A stretch of DNA of 64,000 nt from Zoroaster sp. YZ-2022. Taxonomy: Eukaryota; Echinodermata; Asteroidea; Forcipulatida; Zoroasteridae. The stretch is from positions 4,278,001 through 4,342,000 of the forward strand of contig CM055823.1 of assembly GCA_029582265.1 (NCBI GenBank). The letters are read 5' to 3'. Shown in pieces: positions 51,141 through 61,339 of the stretch. The notes beneath the pieces were generated by a model. It was not told where the DNA came from. It saw only the letters and a list, made by a program, of their open reading frames with translations, and did not search any database. The position numbers and the translations under genes were made by a program. Every line of letters starts with the position of its first letter. Position 1 is the first letter of the stretch.

Positions 51141-51696
51141 GTGACGTGTTCTCCCGAAATCAGACACTTTTGGGCAGGTTATCAAAATTGAGTTAGTTAT
51201 TGATTATGAAAGTAGAGATCCTCAACTTTACAATGATACCTTTTTTTTAAACTGGACTCCCCAAAGCGGAGTTACGTAATTTTTAGGTTTGTCTTTACGA
51301 AAATTACAAACGGAGATAATCGACTTTAAAGTTACAAGTTTCATTTGGTACAAAGCGGTAATCCTGACCTTTCCGACGATACCAAATTTGTACAGGGGGA
51401 AGGTTGCTTTCCTGTCGAAACATACTGCGCAAAGTTGGTAAATTCTGCTTCATTTTGAAACCAAATTAGAACAAATTCATCATTTTCTGAACTGACATGC
51501 CCTTCTAAATCGGTAAAAACTTGTACTTATCAATGAATTTTTAATCTGAAACTCTCACAAGATGTTATAAACATTATAAATATTGATAATTTACAAGAAA
51601 CTCAAATTCCACAAAAAACACCCCCAGGCATATTTTTGCCCGTTTCTCAGTTCCGAGCTCTGCCCAAAAGTGTCTGATTTCGGGAGAACACGTCAC
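51141..51696. mobile_element. MITE (GTGACGTGTTCTCCCG), present only in duplicon 1
   Basis: Perfect 37-bp inverted ends beginning GTGACGTGTTCTCCCGAAAT and reaching TTTTGGGCAG. At the equivalent place in unit 2 (about 57440) the sequence is an uninterrupted CACAAAAAATAGCAATTC. Confidence 0.88.
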
Positions 51697-52589
51697 AAAT
51701 AGCAATTGAACATTTATATCTATGTTTACTGTCAAAATTGGACCAAACACGGGCGATATATCGTTAATTAATGCATCAACATTGTTTTACGAATCAAAAG
51801 ATATGTACTGAATTCAACTTGTCAATAGTTTCGATTATTCCACCGTGTCGTAACAAATAATCTGTTTCACATTTAAATTGGTACTAACGTTGTTTTTAGA
51901 TTTGTTTTAAACAAAACATGTCAGACGAAATATCTTCTCAGTATGTTTGATATAATTACATCTCAAAACTAATATTTAAATAAGAAATGGTTTTTCAGGT
52001 CTAGTTAACACTGGTGACATCCTCTTCACAGTGTCACGCTCTTAAAGGCTTGTGTGTGAGACCTCGATAAATGTAGTCTTGCGCAAGTTTGGCATAATTT
52101 ATACATTTTTAAAGAATTGTTCACCATTGGTAAACTGTATCTAATGCATCCATCCATAAGAATCAAGAATACACACAGATACTAACCTATGACAGTTTCA
52201 GATCATTTCGTTGTGTCATTATTAACGAGAAATAGTAAAACAAAGCAAATTGTGTGCATTCATTCTATACAAAAAAATTAAAAATCACTGCCGTGATTCG
52301 TTTAATTTTTAATTTATTTTTTTATATTTCAGATTCGAAATAATAAAATCTCAGGATGTCAGTAGAATTTTTGTCAGGGTGGTTTGAATCATCGCAACTT
52401 AACATCAAGTAAGTTAATTTTTAATTCAGTAGTTTTGGAATTGGAGAAATAATAAAGGTTGATAGGCCTACTACCTTAAAAGCAGGCAGGGCTGTTTATC
52501 ATGGTTACTGAATATCATGATATTATGTCAATTAAAATGAAGATCTCTGAAATATCTTGTGCTGTTATTGTAATCTTTGAAAAGCATTT

Positions 52590-53335
52590 GTGCAGTTATA
52601 ATCGTGCAAATTGAAATGAAGATCCTTGAAACGTCTTCGATCGTGCAGTTATAATCGTGCAAATTGAAATGAAGATCTTGAAACGTCTCAGCGATCGTGC
52701 AGTTATAATCTGTACATTGAAATGAAGATCTTGAAACGTCTTCGATCGTGCAGTTATAATCTGTACATTGAAATGAAGATCTTGAAACGTCTTCGAACGT
52801 GCAGTTATAATCGTGCAAATTGAAATGGAGATCCTTGAAACGTCTTCGATCGTGCAGTTATAATCGTGCAAATTGAAATGAAGATCTTGAAACGTCTCAG
52901 CGATCGTGCAGTTATAATCTGTACATTGAAATGAAGATCTTGAAACGTCTTCGATCGTGCAGTTATAATCTGTACATTGAAATGAAGATCTTGAAACGTC
53001 TTCGATCGTGCAGTTATAATCGTGCAAATTGAAATGAAGATCTTGAAACGTCTTCGATCGTGCAGTTATAATCTGTACATTGAAATGAAGATCTTGAAAC
53101 GTCTTCGACCGTGCAGTTATAATCGTGCAAATTGAAATGAAGATCTTTGAAACGTCTTCGATCGTGCAGTTATAACCGTGCAAATTGAAATGAAGATCTT
53201 TGAAACGTCTTCGATCGTGCAGTTATAATCGTGCAAATTGAAATGAAGATCTTTGAAACGTCTTCGATCGTGCAGTTATAACCGTGCAAATTGAAATGAA
53301 GATCTTTGAAACGTCTTCGTGCAGTTATTTATAAT
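52590..53335. repeat. ~52-bp satellite array 3' of lectin gene 1
   Basis: About fourteen units of GTGCAGTTATAATCGTGCAA / ATTGAAATGAAGATCTTGAA / ACGTCTTCGATC, with a CTGTACATTG variant. It ends 6 bp before the lectin stop codon, so the lectin mRNA probably carries it in its 3' UTR. The 195-residue frame is an artefact. Confidence 0.95.
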
Positions 53336-53340
53336 CTTTT

Positions 53341-54081
53341 TTAAGGCTCGTAGAAGTAGCAGTTATCATCTTGCTTGATATCAGTGACGTCAGCCTCCAG
53401 GCGGGTGACGTAGTTGAGCTGACATATTTTTTTATCAGCAAGCTTCCAGAGATTGAAGGAGCGGCACAGAGGCTCCGCCCTACACGCCAGACCACACCCA
53501 ATTGACTCATTGACGGGATGGCTCTTAATCTCATGGTTAAGGAGACACTGCTGTGGTACATGAATGTAACGTGTGGATGATGGGCGGCATACATCTGACT
53601 TGACCTTCATTTCGCAGACAACAAATTTGATATTACTACATTCTGTGTCTGCCCATTGACCGCCATACACTTCAGTCATTCTGAGGCAAGCGAGAATCCC
53701 CCCATTTGGGTCACCGTTTCCCCAATTTTTATAGACAGGATCGCTTTCTTCACCAAAACACACCAGCTTACCCGCATCATCCGCGTTTCTACAGCCAGTC
53801 CATATGTCCGTAGTATCTGCGATGACGTCAAGTGCATGGATTTTCTTTTGCATTTCCTGCCAAACATAGTCCTGTTCTGCCTGTGAGTTTGGTACGATCA
53901 TAAAGGTCCCAGGCCGGTCACAAGACTCTGAAGCTTCGAACCAATCCATTACTTCAGGCAGCAAGATGTAACAAGAATCTTGCCAGGTGAGCCAGCCGGG
54001 TGGACATGTAGTCGCCAGCGTCTCATAAACCACCAATGACAGAATGTTGAACAAACATTTCCTGATACTTAACACGGACAT
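53341..54081 (-). CDS. Secreted C-type lectin with PAN/apple-like domain, copy 1
   Basis: Single-exon, 246 codons. Residues 1-23 are a signal peptide (hydrophobic NILSLVV core). Residues 26-157 are a C-type lectin domain beginning CPPGWLTWQDSCY, with the expected Cys pairs 26/37, 54/156 and 132/148. DPN (124-126) stands where EPN/QPD sits in sugar-binding lectins, and WAD (143-145) where WND is usual. Residues 165-246 look like a PAN/apple domain (CGLACRAEPLCRSFN, then KICQLN, CYFYEP). Likely extracellular recognition; ligand unknown. The start is fixed by an in-frame stop just upstream. About 92% identical to copy 2. Confidence 0.9.
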   Translation of the reverse strand: MSVLSIRKCLFNILSLVVYETLATTCPPGWLTWQDSCYILLPEVMDWFEASESCDRPGTFMIVPNSQAEQDYVWQEMQKKIHALDVIADTTDIWTGCRNADDAGKLVCFGEESDPVYKNWGNGDPNGGILACLRMTEVYGGQWADTECSNIKFVVCEMKVKSDVCRPSSTRYIHVPQQCLLNHEIKSHPVNESIGCGLACRAEPLCRSFNLWKLADKKICQLNYVTRLEADVTDIKQDDNCYFYEP

Positions 54082-54640
54082 TTTGACTATTTATTTTTTC
54101 AATGTGCAAATTTTCAGAATCGTGGCTTAATCAAAATGAAATATTGTCTGCTTGAAATGTACAAGTCACACTGTCTGCTCTATTGGAGTGTTTCACTTCT
54201 GATCCAAGAAGAGGAGATGAAGTCAAATATAAAGACCAAGATAATGTTTATTTGTTTACGTGCTGTTGCTTAGCGACGAACATCAGTCAGGGGTGGGGAT
54301 GGCTTTATTTTTTTATTCTTTTTTTTTGTTGGTGGTCGATGGTCTTTTATAGTTTTCAAGACACTTGGGTACGCTTCGATAATTATCTTTACGATTCAAT
54401 TATCATTTCCACTCCACTTAGGTAATATGAATTGTTGCTGGTTCACTTGGCTGGTTTTTATCAGAAGTCAAAGCTTGCATAGCGGAGCACAAATATAACT
54501 GTCACTTAGCAACCCTTCACTTCACAATTGATGACCTCGTCTTTGATGCAATTCAACTGCGTGACTGGTTATTGTTATCATGGTTTTAGTATAGACTGTG
54601 TGTGGTGACACCTTGTACAAATTCTCTTTCAGAGTAAGAA

Positions 54641-54990
54641 CAAAAAAGTATCCGGTTTCTGGTCATCGGTCGGCGTCAAAAGTGGTGGGTGACGCGCTTT
54701 TTTTCGGCCATATTTTTTATTTTGTTTCCAAACAGGGAAATATGTGATACATTGTGTAAGTGGGGACCAAATTTCCCGTATACAAAATATGGTGGCTAAG
54801 AGAGGCCTCACGAATCGGACAAACCTTCATACCCCTATGTGGAAAAGTCGTTTAAAGCACAGCACGACATAATTCCAATCGATCCAGCAATTTTGGCTGC
54901 AATTGGACATCGTTTCATAGCGAAAAAAAAAAGAAAATTAAAAATGCCGACGCGCGGGTCTGAGGCGACGTGCGCGGAGACCTTTTTTGG
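54641..54990. mobile_element. Non-autonomous element, TTCTGGTC family, copy d
   Basis: Reverse of the 3811 family: AGTATCCGGTTTCTGGTCAT, TATGGTGGCTAAGAGAGGCC, CCAATCGATCCAGCAATTTT, GGCTGCAATTGGACATCG, then AGACCTTTTTTGGGCC. It starts exactly at the end of duplicon 1. A short remnant of its start is also at the end of duplicon 2. Confidence 0.75.
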
Positions 54991-55172
54991 GCCTAATAGT
55001 TCTGAAAAGAACCAGTTGGTTACAACTCGACGTTTCGATCTTTAGAATGGATAATTGTATTCAGCTACACAGTATTTAAGTATACATGATAATTCAACTA
55101 GATATGGTGGGGCAACAACTGCAAATAAATCACTTTGATCTGTAGACCTGTGGCCCTACATCTGGTAGTTAA

Positions 55173-55735
55173 AGGGTCATGATCGACACGATAAGGGCAG
55201 ACTTTTAACAGGGCATGGAATCGGTGTCCTAGTTTAAGACGAACACAGTGACTGAAAAAGCGCCACTAATCACCGGCGCGCAAACGATTAGACTTGTACC
55301 ATGCATACACAATGCGTACGTGCTGTATGCTACACGTGTTAAAACAGTATTCATGGGAACATAACTGCATTATAAACAGTGAAGGACAGCGTCTAGTTTA
55401 ATTTTGTTACGACACTTTGGGCTAAATAGTCACTTCGTGAGATATTAATTTGATAGATTGTTTTGATTCTGTGCTGAATTTTCACTTGACGTATTACTGA
55501 TCTTAAAAACCGTATAAATATATGAAGTAAAAACCAGAGATAAAAATTTACAATTTTTAAGACCCTAAAGCAGTTAATATTTTTCACTTCGTCAGCAATG
55601 TGACGAAATTACTGGCTGATTTATGAACCAGTAAAGGATTGACCTTATCATGTGGGGTATTATTTTCAGTCATTGAGTTAATCTAAAACTAGCACTCCGA
55701 TTCCATGCCCTGTTGATCATGAAAATACTGTCCCT
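55173..55735. mobile_element. MITE-A interrupted by ~340 bp
   Basis: TTAA at 55169-55172 and 55736-55739. Family sequence to GTGACTGAAAAAGCG and again from about 55605 (ACTGGCTGATTTATG). The interruption matches 60045-60190 (TGATAGATTGTTTTGATTCT, TATTACTGATCTTAAAAACC). Confidence 0.78.
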
Positions 55736-56319
55736 TTAAATTAAACATATATAAAACAGTATGTACAGTTGCGATTTGGAACGAATCCGCAGATTTCCTC
55801 TCAACCGCCGCGATTTTAATGGCCATCAATGCCTGTGTTTAATCGAGAGTATCAATGCAACATACAGGTATGTCTATAGACAACCCACCCCTTAGCATGC
55901 AATGCCGATAACTCAGTCACGCACCTGTATACAGGCCAAGTGTTGATGACGGTGATGACAACAAAGATGAACACGCATCAGTGGATAACATTTTTTATCA
56001 AATTTACCAAACAGAAACAAGTGAAATAGAAATATAACCAAACCAGTTTCATTATGGTGCAGTGCCATAATAAGGCAATTTATTAAATAGTGAGCAAAAA
56101 TAAAGATACATACACATTAATATATTAAATTACAAGAATAAATGCTACCCCCCTTGTTTCAACCATGTCTGACATGTCGGCCATGGATCAAGAGCAGATT
56201 GCTGCAGTTTCCTTAAACCTTTCTCTCCTGCTGTAAATTTCTCGATTTATTTTTATGTAGTGGGAAATGGGAATAATAAGTAACAGGAGGAACATAGAGA
56301 CCTGTGAATAAATGGTTAA

Positions 56320-56538
56320 AGAGGCAATATCGTCACGATCAACAGGGCATGGAATCAGAGTGATTGTTTTAGATTAACTCGGTGACTGAAAATAATACCC
56401 CCACATGATCAGGTCCTTTATTATCGGTGCTGTTGCATAAATGAGCTAGTATTTTTCAGTCATTGTGTTCATCTTAAACTAGGACAAGGATTCCATGCCC
56501 TGCTGAAAGTCTACTATAATTATGACAATACTGTCCCT
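56320..56538. mobile_element. MITE-A in duplicon 2
   Basis: AGAGGCAATATCGTCACGAT / AATTATGACAATACTGTCCCT with TTAA at 56316-56319 and 56539-56542. Orthologous to 50002-50220. Confidence 0.85.
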
Positions 56539-58199
56539 TTAAGTACAAGACTTATATTCATTTTGATGACAGTTCACGGTCTTGTTATGATTGTGAGGAC
56601 AAACTTCTGTTAGATGTCACTGAGTGATACTGGGTGCCAAATTGTTGTTTCTTGAAACGAGAGGATGAAAACCATCTTATAAAAATAATACACGAAGATC
56701 TAAAACCACTGAAAATTGTGTCTGTAAATGGTGCAGATAAACTGCAATATGACTTTTGTAGTCCAAATCATATTTTGGTAATGATCAAATAATCAAGTGT
56801 ATAGCTCGTCTTTTCACAAAATAATTTCCAAATGTAAGTAGTTCATTATTTAATTGGAAAAATATTTGAATGTAAAAAGATCAGCAAAATATCAACAAAG
56901 TGTTTTAAAATCTAAACGTTATTCTAATATCCTAAAATAGTAAATAATAAGAAATATTCAGTAATAATTACTGATTTTTATTTTTATTTTTAATTTTTTT
57001 GTGCAGAATGATATTAAATAACTTAAGTCCATTTCTTAACAATTAGAATTGTAATGTTAGTTTCAACGTGTCTATCCTAGATACTAAAATCGTTAAAGAT
57101 ATATCGCTCGTGTTTGGTTGAGACAACCCATAAAATATAATTTATAAAGCGAACGAATTTTGAAAGATAATATTGTTGTTAAACTAATAAAACAAAATTA
57201 TGAAATTCGGATGTCGGTAACTGTAAATAACAGCGATATTTCAAGTGCGCTTGATTCTGATTGACAGCTGTGCTGGCCAATCAGAAGACTGCTCACGCCC
57301 TTGGCCGTTGTGGTCACGACCGTCCAACCTGAGGATTAAAACGCGGTATCCAGCCTTTTATTCATTTGAGTTGTAATTTTACTGGTACTAATCCTTGACG
57401 GATTTTTTTCGTTCAATGTCTCAAACGAAAAATTACAACCACAAAAAATAGCAATTCAACATTTAAATCTATTTTTACCATCAAATTGGCTCAAACACGG
57501 GCGATATATCGTTAATGCATCAATATTATTTTACGAATCAAAATAGACTAAAGCCAACATGTCAGTGGTTTCGCTTATTCCATCGTGTCATAAAAAATAG
57601 ATCATCATCTGATAATCTATTTCAGATTTAAATTTATACTAATTGTTATATAAACATGAGAAATATCTTCTCGGGATGTTTGATATAATTACATCTCAAA
57701 ACTAAGTAAATATTTAGATACGAATTCGTTTTTCATGTATAGTTACAAAAGATGTACTTGTACATCCCTGACACACAGTGTCGCGCTCTTATGGCTTGTG
57801 AGACCTCGATAAATGTAGTCTTTCGCCAGTTTGGCATAATTTATACATTAGGAATTGTTCACCATGAGTAACATGTATCTACTGCATCCATCCATAAGAA
57901 TCAAGAATACACACAGATACTAATCTATTCTTAAAAAATTAAAATAAATCACTGCCGTGATTCGTTTTCAGATTCCTAAAAATAAAATCTCAGGATGTCA
58001 GAAGAATTTTTGTCAGGGTTGTTTGAACCATCGCAACTTAACATTTTTGTAAATGGACAATTAATAAAGGTTGATACTACCTTAAAACAGGCAAGGCTGT
58101 TTATCATGGTTACTGAATATCATGATATTATGTCAATTAAAAAATGAAGATCTTTGAAATATCTTGTGCTGTTATAATCTTTTAAATTGTAATTTTTAA

Positions 58200-58690
58200 A
58201 AAGCATTTGTGCAGTTATAATCGTTCAAATTGAAATGAAGATATTGAAACGTCTTTGAACGTGTATAGTTATAATCGTGCAAATTGAAATGAAGATCTTT
58301 GAAACGTCTTCGATCGTGCAGTTATAATCGTGCAAATTGAAATGAAGATCTTGAAACGTCTTCGATCGTGCAGTTATAATCGTGCAAATTGAAATGAAGA
58401 TCTTGAAACGTCTTCGATCGTGCAAGTTATAATCGTGCAAATTGAAATGAAGATCTTTGAAACGTCTTCGATCGTGCAGTTATAATCGTGCAAATTGAAA
58501 TGTAGATCTTTGAAACGTCTTCGATCGTGCAGTTATAATCGTGCAAATTGAAATGAAGATCTTGAAACGTCTTCGATCGTGCAAGTTATAATCGTGCAAA
58601 TTGAAATGAAGATATTTGAAACGTCTTCGATCGTGCAGTTATAATCGTGCAAATTGAAATGAAGATCTTTGAAACGTCTTCGTGCAGTTA
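58200..58690. repeat. ~52-bp satellite array 3' of lectin gene 2
   Basis: About nine units of the same sequence as 52590-53335. The CTGTACATTG variant common in array 1 is absent here, so the arrays have changed independently since duplication. Confidence 0.95.
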
Positions 58691-58713
58691 TTTACAATCT
58701 TGCACAATATTTT

Positions 58714-59454
58714 TTAAGGCTCGTAGAAGTAGCAGTTATCATCTTGCTTGATATCAGTGACGTCAGCCTCCAGGCGGGTGACGTAGTTGAGCTGACATAT
58801 TTTTTTATCAGCAAGCTTCCGGAGGTTGAAGGAGCGGCACATAGGCTCCGCCCTACACGCCAGACCACACCCAATTGCCTCATCGACGGGATGGCTCTTA
58901 GTCTCATGGTTAAGGAGACACTGCTGTGGTACATGAATGTAGCGTGTGGATGATGGGCGGCATACATCTGACTTGACCTTCATTTCGCAGACAACAAATT
59001 TGATATTACTACATCCTGTGTCTGCCCATTGACCGCCATGCGCTTCAGTCATTCTGAGGCAATCGAGAATCGCCCCATTTGGGTCACCGTTTCCCCAATT
59101 TTTATAGACAGGATCGCTTTCTTCACCAAAACACACCAGCTTACCCGCATCATCCGCGTTTCTACAGCCAGTCCATATGTCCGTAGTATCTGCGATGACG
59201 TCAAGTGCATGGATTTTCTTTTGCATTTCCTGCCAAACATAGTCCTGTTCTGCCTTTGAGTTTGATACGATCATAAAGGTCACAGGCCGGTCACAAGCCT
59301 TCGAAGCTTCGAACCAATCCATTCTGTCAGGCAGCAAGATGTAACAAGAATCTTGCCAGGTGAGCCAGCCGGGTGGACATGTAGTCGCCAGCGCCTCATA
59401 TACCACCAATGACAGAATGTTAAACACACTTTTCCTGATACTTAACACTGACAT
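58714..59454 (-). CDS. Secreted C-type lectin with PAN/apple-like domain, copy 2
   Basis: Single-exon, 246 codons from the Met aligned with copy 1 (MSVLSIRK). The frame stays open 28 codons further upstream only because the stop seen in copy 1 is mutated, so the upstream Met is not used here. Same layout: signal peptide, C-type lectin domain 26-157, PAN-like 165-246. It differs from copy 1 at about 20 of 246 residues, ten of them in residues 9-67; all Cys of both domains are kept. In the binding-loop region GDPNGGILAC becomes GDPNGAILDC. Confidence 0.9.
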   Translation of the reverse strand: MSVLSIRKSVFNILSLVVYEALATTCPPGWLTWQDSCYILLPDRMDWFEASKACDRPVTFMIVSNSKAEQDYVWQEMQKKIHALDVIADTTDIWTGCRNADDAGKLVCFGEESDPVYKNWGNGDPNGAILDCLRMTEAHGGQWADTGCSNIKFVVCEMKVKSDVCRPSSTRYIHVPQQCLLNHETKSHPVDEAIGCGLACRAEPMCRSFNLRKLADKKICQLNYVTRLEADVTDIKQDDNCYFYEP

Positions 59455-60297
59455 TTTGACTATGTATTTTCTCAATGTGCAAATGTTCAGAATCTTGGCT
59501 TTATCAGAACGAATATTATTTCTGCTTAATATGTACATATAATGGCTGCTCTATTCGAGTGTTTCACTTTTGCATACAGACGACGAATCTGAACCGAGAA
59601 GAGGAGATGAATTCAAATATAAAGACCAAGGTAATGTTTATTTGTTTACTTGCTGTTGCTTAGCGACGAAAATCAATCAGGGTGGTTTTTAATAATATTA
59701 TTTTTTTGGTGGTGGTCGATGGTTTTCTATAGTTTTCAATACACTTGGTGACGCTCCAATTCATATTTACTAATCACTAATTATTTCCACTTCACTTGGG
59801 TAATACGAATTGTTACTGGTTCACTTGGAAGGATTTTTATCAGAAATCAAAGCGTGTATAGCGGAGTACAATATAACTGTCACTTAGCAACCCTTCACTT
59901 CACAATTGATGATCTCGTCTTTGATGCAATTCAACTGCGTGAGCGGTTATTGCTATCATGGTTTTAGTATAGACTGTGTGTGGTGACACCATGTACAAAT
60001 TCTCTTTCAGAGTAAGGCCAAAAAATGAACTGGTTTCTGGTGCACATCGTGAGTGATTTGATAGATTGTACTGATTCTGTGCTGATTCGTAAAGTATTAC
60101 TGATCTTAAAAACCATGTAAATATATAATTTAAAAACCAGTAGAGATAAAAGTTTTCCCTTTTAAGACTCTAAAGCAGTTTATATGGGTCCTCACTTCGT
60201 ACTTGGCTTCGTACTTGAGTCCTCACTTGGGATCCAGTTGACGGCACCGTCCTGTGGTGGTCTCAGGCCTACAGAGTGTACTGTGCAATGTATTTTT

Positions 60298-60371
60298 AGG
60301 TGTTCGAACGCGCAGCGCGAACACCTATTGTTTTTGTACTGTTTAGGTGTTCGAACGCGCAGCGCGAACAC
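60298..60371. repeat. Two GC-rich hairpins, 47 bp apart
   Basis: AGGTGTTCG..CGAACACCT with AACGCGCAGCG between, twice (60298 and 60345), each followed by ATTGTTTTTGTACTGTTT. This looks like a mobile-element terminus duplicated in tandem. Confidence 0.8.
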
Positions 60372-60552
60372 CTATTGTTTTTGTACTGTTTTTTTTTTTT
60401 TACTTCTTCTCAGTGGCGCTTGTCCGGCAACAAAGGCATCCTTGCTGAGCATTTACAGCCTTCAAACTTAACACATAAACAGAACATATCAGGCAGACGA
60501 AACCGTTTGCTGTGACGTCATGATTACGTCATCAGGTATCGAATTACGCTAA

Positions 60553-60854
60553 ATCAAAGTTTAATATTTCAAAAATTCATATCTCATGAACCACAAAAGA
60601 TATTTTCACAATCTTTGCATCATCTGAAAGATGTTGAATTTTGTGATTTTTCGTTTTTAGACGTGACCCCAATCTGACCTTTCCTTCCGGTCGAAACCGG
60701 AAGTTGAACATTTCAAAATTTCAAAAAATCATATCTCATGAACCATAGAAGATATTTTCACAATCTTTTTATTATCCTAAAGATCTTGAAATATGTCACA
60801 TTTCGTTTTCAGACGTGACCCCAATCTGACCTTTCCTTCCGGTCGAAACCGGAA
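60553..60854. repeat. Tandem duplication, ~150-bp unit
   Basis: TTTCAAAAATTCATATCTCA to CCTTCCGGTCGAAACCGGAA occurs twice. The CCGGTCGAAACCGG hairpin closes each unit. It may belong to the same element as the hairpins before it. Confidence 0.88.
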
Positions 60855-60967
60855 GGTTAAGTGAAACAATACGCTGAATTACTATTCCCTGTATGTACGA
60901 ATAGACATATCGCGCGTGCACAGAATACGTACACACAGCAATATACGGAGTTTAATATTGGCCTACA

Positions 60968-61185
60968 ACGTAAAGGCCTTGTCACACGGGGCAATTTTCG
61001 GGCAATTTTCAGGCAATAAAAGTTGCTGGCAATGAGATTGCTCGGAGATTGCCCTGTGTGGCATTTCATGCAATCCAGTGGCAATGAGTAGACTATACTA
61101 GCTGGCTTTCTACTTTGAGGCAATCTGTCGAGGCAATCTCCAATCACATTGCGTATCAGTGATCACGTGACATTTTATCACAAGC
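60968..61185. mobile_element. Candidate Harbinger-type element end (GGCCTTGTCACACGGGGC)
   Basis: AAGGCCTTGTCACACGGGGC is followed by repeated GGCAATTTTC and their inverted copies (GAGATTGCC). The opposite end was not found inside the window, so either it is one-ended or the element is longer than 3 kb. Confidence 0.5.
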
Positions 61186-61258
61186 AAAACATTTTCAGCG
61201 GCGGCCATTTAATTCTCGTTTACATGAAAAAATACTGAGGAATTTTGCCGTTCTTTTT

Positions 61259-61331
61259 AACTCCAAAGCAAAATACAAGAAAATAAAATGGGTTACCGAG
61301 AAAGAGGAAAATATAATTGCATTATTAAGAG
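61259..61331 (+). CDS. Possible Myb/SANT-like exon fragment
   Basis: The frame reads KYKKIKWVTEKEENIIALLR and ends at a perfect donor G|GTGAGT. Aromatic Trp followed by acidic residues and a LL helix resembles the start of Myb/SANT-like DNA-binding domains, such as those encoded by Harbinger transposons. No Met or second exon was identified. Confidence 0.3.
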
Positions 61332-61339
61332 GTGAGTAG

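Larger units (their letters stand above)
49071..54650. repeat. Segmental duplication unit 1 (lectin duplicon)
   Basis: Collinear with 55943-60040 from GATGACAACAAAGATGA-like sequence through MITE-A, the satellite array, the lectin gene and its upstream region to CAAATTCTCTTTCAGAGTAAG. About 1.5 kb longer, because of a 556-bp MITE, about 530 bp at 49371-49905 and more satellite copies. Confidence 0.88.
55943..60040. repeat. Segmental duplication unit 2 (lectin duplicon)
   Basis: Collinear with 49071-54650 in the same orientation, shorter by about 1.5 kb. It retains MITE-A, the satellite, the lectin gene and its upstream region. Confidence 0.88.

Noticed and set aside
52528..53183. Long minus-strand frames downstream of lectin gene 1
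   Set aside because: They read through the 52-bp satellite; no protein family, no start context.
58714..59538. 28-residue N-terminal extension of lectin copy 2
   Set aside because: It exists only because the upstream stop present in copy 1 is mutated; the signal peptide starts at the aligned Met at 59454.
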